Origin: UBA5018 sp044375975
GTDB taxonomy: Bacteria > Cyanobacteriota > Cyanobacteriia > PCC-6307 > Cyanobiaceae
DNA length: 64,000 nucleotides
Direction: 5' to 3'
Assembly: GCA_044375975.1 (NCBI GenBank)
Contig: JBILLQ010000002.1
Span: 54,060 to 118,059 of the forward strand
Of the stretch, positions 61,308 through 64,000 are shown one piece after another (within the stretch, counting starts at the first letter, position 1; every line of letters starts with the position of its first letter). The notes under the pieces were generated by a model. It searched no databases. It was not told where the DNA came from and saw nothing but the letters and a program-made list of their open reading frames with translations. The translations under genes were made by a program, and so were the position numbers.

Positions 61308-61999
61308 GCCCCCCGCTGGGCCTGACTGGCCAGATCAGCTCGACCTGCCTCGATCAGGGCCCCATCGCGAATCCGGCAGCTGTCGCAGAGCCCGCAGGGC
61401 TGCTGGCCGCCGCAATAGCAACTCCAGGTGGCTGCGATCGGCACCCCCAGGCGCAGGGCTTGCCGCACAATCTCCAACTTGCTCCAGCTCACCAGCGGCG
61501 CCCAGAGGCGGGCGCCGCGGCCCTGGCGGCCCGCCCTGCTGGCCAGGTCCGCCAGGGTCTGGAAGGCGGCCAGGTAATCGGGCCGGCAGTCGGGGTAGCC
61601 GGAGTAGTCCACGGCGTTCACCCCCAGCACCAGGGCTTCTGCGCCGCGGGCTTCCGCCAGGCTCAGGCCCAGGGCGATGAACACCGTGTTGCGACCCGGC
61701 ACATAGGTGTTGGGGATGCCGCTCGCTTCCACTCCAGAGGTGGGTACGGCGATGGCGCGATCCGTGAGCGCTGAGCCGCCCCAGGCTGCCAGGTTCACTT
61801 CGATCACCTGGTGCTCCACCAGCCCCAGCCCGGCGGCCAGGGCGGCGGCGGCCTCCAGTTCCCGCAGGTGGCGCTGGCCGTAGTTGAAGGAGAGCCCGAT
61901 CACCCGGTAGCCCGCTTCGATGGCCAGGGCGGCGGCGGTGGCCGAATCGAGCCCGCCGGAGAGCAGGGCGATGGCGAGGGGGGGGGCGTCGGTGGGCAT
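61304..61999 (-). CDS. queC: 7-cyano-7-deazaguanine synthase
   Basis: A 231-residue PP-loop ATPase converting carboxydeazaguanine to preQ0 for queuosine or 7-deazaguanine nucleosides. LLSGGLDSATAA is the ATP PP-loop, GLSFNYGQRH follows, and the zinc site is CYCGGQQPCGLCDSC near the C-terminus. ATG 61999 gives the standard length; a longer in-frame start ten codons upstream is possible. First gene of the queC-pabB-pabC operon. Confidence 0.95.
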   Translation of the reverse strand: MPTDAPPLAIALLSGGLDSATAAALAIEAGYRVIGLSFNYGQRHLRELEAAAALAAGLGLVEHQVIEVNLAAWGGSALTDRAIAVPTSGVEASGIPNTYVPGRNTVFIALGLSLAEARGAEALVLGVNAVDYSGYPDCRPDYLAAFQTLADLASRAGRQGRGARLWAPLVSWSKLEIVRQALRLGVPIAATWSCYCGGQQPCGLCDSCRIRDGALIEAGRADLASQAQRGA

Positions 62000-62110
62000 G
62001 GCCTGAGGCTGGCAGATGGAGGCCATTACCTGCCAGAGGCTGTGGTGTGCCCTAGGCATGGACCTGCCAGGGGCACCGGTGGTCGTCAAGATGCCGCTAG
62101 TGCGCCGGCA

Positions 62111-62635
62111 ATGCCCATGTTTCGTCCCTTGATCGCCCTGGCGTTCACCGGCCTGGCCCTGGCGGCGGCACCGGCGGCCCAGGCCATCCCGCGGTTGAAT
62201 TTGAGCGGCTATCCAGCCCCTGCCGCCGGCGATCGCCGCTGGGTGATCCAATTGCCCGGGCTGCTGCGCCCCAGCGCCGATGCCAGCATCTCGGCCAACC
62301 CCCGCGACTGGCGCGTGGAGCTGATCGTGGGCCAAACCACCCTGGTGGATTGCAACCAGTACAGCTTTAGCGCCAGGTTGCGACCCGAGCCGCTGGCGGC
62401 AGGCCAGGGGCCGCTTTTGTATCGGGTGAGCGAGGTGGGGCCCCTGGTGGCCACCCGCATGGCCTGCCCCGGCATCCAGCCCCGGGAGCGCTTTGTGCCC
62501 ATGGCCGGCAAGCCGTTCGTGGTGCCTTACAACGTCAGTGCCCCGATCGTGGTGGATGCCCCCAGACCGCTGCAGCTGCGATGGCGGCTGTGGAAGGCGG
62601 AGAGCAACAGCCAGCCGGCCCTGGCGCTGCCCTGA
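62111..62635 (+). CDS. eco: Ecotin-family serine protease inhibitor
   Basis: A 174-residue exported protein with a signal peptide ending near AAQA. Ecotin blocks are VIQLPGL, VELIVGQTTLVDCN, ATRMACPG and VPYNVSAPIVVDAP, ending in a basic RWRLWKAE. The disulfide Cys pair (VDCN and MACP) is kept. By alignment to E. coli ecotin, where the reactive bond follows the first Met of STMMAC, the P1 residue here is Arg (ATR-MAC), predicting trypsin-like targets. Ecotins are dimeric periplasmic inhibitors. Divergent from queC. Confidence 0.9.
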   Translation: MPMFRPLIALAFTGLALAAAPAAQAIPRLNLSGYPAPAAGDRRWVIQLPGLLRPSADASISANPRDWRVELIVGQTTLVDCNQYSFSARLRPEPLAAGQGPLLYRVSEVGPLVATRMACPGIQPRERFVPMAGKPFVVPYNVSAPIVVDAPRPLQLRWRLWKAESNSQPALALP

Positions 62636-62870
62636 AGTTGTGCGCGGGGCAGCCGGGCTGGGTTTTTCGCTTGGGCCCGCTGGTCTGGAGCCTTGCTTGG
62701 CTCGATCGGCCAGGAGGCCTGCATTTTTGCCCCCTGCCAGCGGGCCAGCAATTTCTGCAGGAGGGCGCGGCCGACAATAGTTTCGGCGCATACCGGCTCG
62801 GCTGAATGTTTTTCATTCACTTAGCTGTTGAAGCTCAGCGCATTGGCTGAAATGGGGGCCAAAGGTTCCT

Positions 62871-62914
62871 TGTGGATCTAAACAAGGTGTGGGGCTTGTC
62901 CCCGCAGATCCACA
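62871..62914 (+). promoter_or_regulatory. Nested inverted repeat in the leader of a small peptide gene
   Basis: TGTGGATCT (62871-62879) pairs exactly with AGATCCACA (62906-62914). The loop holds GGGG-CTTGT-CCCC, a second hairpin. The structure ends 15 nt before the ATG of the first small peptide and could control its translation or bind a regulator. Confidence 0.55.
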
Positions 62915-62929
62915 CTTTGCTTTGTTAAC

Positions 62930-63094
62930 ATGACTTCAATCAACACTGCTATTCAGGAAATCGCCGACAAGAGCGCCGAATCTTTCAACGGTGGCGCTTC
63001 TTTGCTGGTCTTCAATCAGGCTGGCACGCGCGATAACTATGTTGGCGTTGGTGGCGACCTGGCCCTTATCAGCGCCGGCGTAATTAAGTTCTGA
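62930..63094 (+). CDS. Small double-glycine peptide 1 (putative bacteriocin/RiPP precursor)
   Basis: A 54-residue peptide from ATG 62930 to TGA 63094. The N-terminal half is an acidic/helical leader ending in Gly-Gly at positions 21-22 (KSAESFNGG). The predicted core of 32 residues is hydrophobic and Gly-rich, with FNQAGTRDNYVGVGG and ending LISAGVIKF. The core is homologous to the peptide at 63291-63512. No Cys is present. A strong terminator follows at once, so it forms a single short transcription unit. Double-Gly leaders are cleaved by C39-type peptidase transporters; none is seen in the window. Confidence 0.65.
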   Translation: MTSINTAIQEIADKSAESFNGGASLLVFNQAGTRDNYVGVGGDLALISAGVIKF

Positions 63095-63152
63095 TTTTTT
63101 AACACAATCAGCAGCCTGGCCTTGTCATTCCACTGATTGTTGATTTATTTAT

Positions 63153-63180
63153 GCCGCTTGAAATATCAAGCGGCTTTTTT
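63153..63180 (+). terminator. Rho-independent terminator
   Basis: GCCGCTTG and CAAGCGGC form a perfect 8-bp stem with an AAATAT loop, directly followed by a run of at least seven T. It ends the transcript of the small peptide gene. Confidence 0.92.
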
Positions 63181-63290
63181 TATTTCTTGCTAGATTAGTG
63201 TTGCATATTCGCTGCGCCTTTGGATGATCTCCCAAGGTGTGTCTAGAAAATTAGAGCCAACATTCATCCGGTCTTCTTCCGGTTTTTTGT

Positions 63291-63512
63291 GTGTCTCAAA
63301 TCAGCTTGCTTGCGGATCGGAACTGTGAAGCGCTATCTGGCGGCGCCAGGCCGTCGTTTGGCTCCTTGCTTGGCGGTCTCGGTGGTCTTGGCGGTGCCAG
63401 CGCATTGGGAAGGTTGACAAACTTCAACCAGTCTACCGCTTCTGGCGATAATGTGGTTGGAATCGGCAGTACTGGAAACTCGCTCATTAGCATTGGAGTT
63501 CTTTACCTATAA
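63291..63512 (+). CDS. Small double-glycine peptide 2 (putative bacteriocin/RiPP precursor)
   Basis: A 73-residue peptide from GTG 63291. The leader MSQISLLADRNCEALSGG ends in Gly-Gly at 17-18. A Gly/Leu-rich spacer (GSLLGGLGGLGG) precedes a C-terminal FNQSTASGDNVVGIG ending in LISIGVLYL, which aligns with the core of the upstream peptide (FNQ, DNxVGxG, LISxGV). No clear ribosome site was found and the start is uncertain. The repeated design supports both as real products of one family. Confidence 0.6.
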   Translation: MSQISLLADRNCEALSGGARPSFGSLLGGLGGLGGASALGRLTNFNQSTASGDNVVGIGSTGNSLISIGVLYL

Positions 63513-64000
63513 TCATTGACTCCTGTGTAGTTGGTAGCACGGACTGAAGCCCTAGACGATTTTGTCTTTATTGACTTTCTGTGGGCACAATCTGTGCTGC
63601 CAGTGGCCTGCCTAGGGGCAACCCAATAGGACAAATCCGGCAAGTTCTCCTGGGGCTTTAGGGCGTTGATATTCAAGTGAATTGGCGCCCTGGGGCTATT
63701 GGCTGCCAGGCAACTGCTAAGCAAAATATGGGAAGTGGCCCTGCCGGCGATCCTGCCGGCGGCCCTCTCGGCGGTGCTGCTGGCGGCCCTGCAGGAGGTG
63801 GTGCCAACTGAGAGCCCTTGCTGAGAGCCCTTACTGAGACCATCGCGAGCATCAGGGCATCAGTGCATCAGTGCTGTCAAGCGACATCCGCTTTTGGTCC
63901 TCCGCTTTGCATCATTAAGTGTTACCTTCAATTGGTGTCGCGACAGGATTGGCCATTTCCACTGTCTGCGTCCCCTTTCCGGCTGATCGCATCACCCCCA
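63513..64000. other. Right-edge spacer, no gene established
   Basis: No convincing CDS is seen. A Gly/Ala/Pro-rich 27-codon frame from ATG 63728 to 63811 is encoded by GGCGG-type low-complexity DNA and could be a third small peptide or chance. Any larger gene must begin beyond the window. Confidence 0.35.

Noticed and set aside
63728..63811. 27-codon Gly/Ala-rich frame as a third small peptide
   Set aside because: The DNA is simple GGCGG-type repeat, there is no Gly-Gly leader helix and no shared FNQ/DNxVG core.

Overview
The window looks like chromosomal DNA of a cyanobacterium, probably a picocyanobacterium of the Synechococcus/Cyanobium kind. The evidence is a complete urea ABC transporter operon with a textbook NtcA promoter, a full Nit1C (Sll0783-type) cluster, repeated copies of the cyanobacterial palindrome GCGATCGC (HIP1) in the right half, and many GTG/TTG starts. 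No rRNA, tRNA, transposase or CRISPR array was recognised. Region 1 (about 1-33.5 kb) is a surface-glycan island. It opens with a GT-B-like glycosyltransferase ending in a 17-C tract. A tightly overlapping, AT-richer operon (1583-11369) follows: gmd and fcl (GDP-mannose to GDP-L-fucose), an MBL-fold hydrolase, a GT2 glycosyltransferase fused to an acylneuraminate-type cytidylyltransferase, a D-2-hydroxyacid dehydrogenase, an SDR, and a 1,162-residue protein with two MptE/GT42-like GNGPSL domains plus a GT-B-like domain. Next come very large TPR-containing glycosyltransferases (11686-19655), manC on the opposite strand (GDP-mannose supply for gmd), a methyltransferase/GT2/GT4/unknown operon (21413-26247), a DUF1800-DUF1501 pair, a TPR protein with a GT32-like domain, an AlgX/AlgJ-like SGNH protein and a sulfotransferase-like protein. 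Together these could make, extend and decorate a fucosylated polymer carrying a CMP-activated sugar acid. Region 2 (34-43.7 kb) holds a glycerate kinase, a small ribbon-helix-helix protein, a LuxR-type response regulator and the Nit1C cluster: nitrilase, radical SAM protein, GNAT acetyltransferase, AIR-synthase-like protein, two small nitrogen-starvation proteins and, divergently, a flavin-dependent oxidoreductase. Nit1C clusters are linked to nitrile/cyanide nitrogen use. Region 3 (44-58.3 kb) is about reduced-nitrogen acquisition: ureD with an AEC transporter, ureE-ureF-ureG, urtABCDE, then an FmdB-like zinc ribbon and formamidase. The urease structural genes ureABC are not in the window. 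Perfect NtcA sites precede urtA and the formamidase gene, so this block is probably induced by nitrogen limitation. Region 4 (58.5-64 kb) has a lipoprotein, an overlapping queC-pabB-pabC operon (7-deazaguanine and folate precursors), an ecotin-type protease inhibitor with an Arg at the predicted P1 site, and two small homologous peptides with double-glycine leaders that look like bacteriocin or RiPP precursors. A window-wide oddity is that many spacers, and a few coding regions (UreF, the MSMEG_0569-type oxidoreductase, the UreE tail), contain short tandem repeats whose unit differs at each locus.
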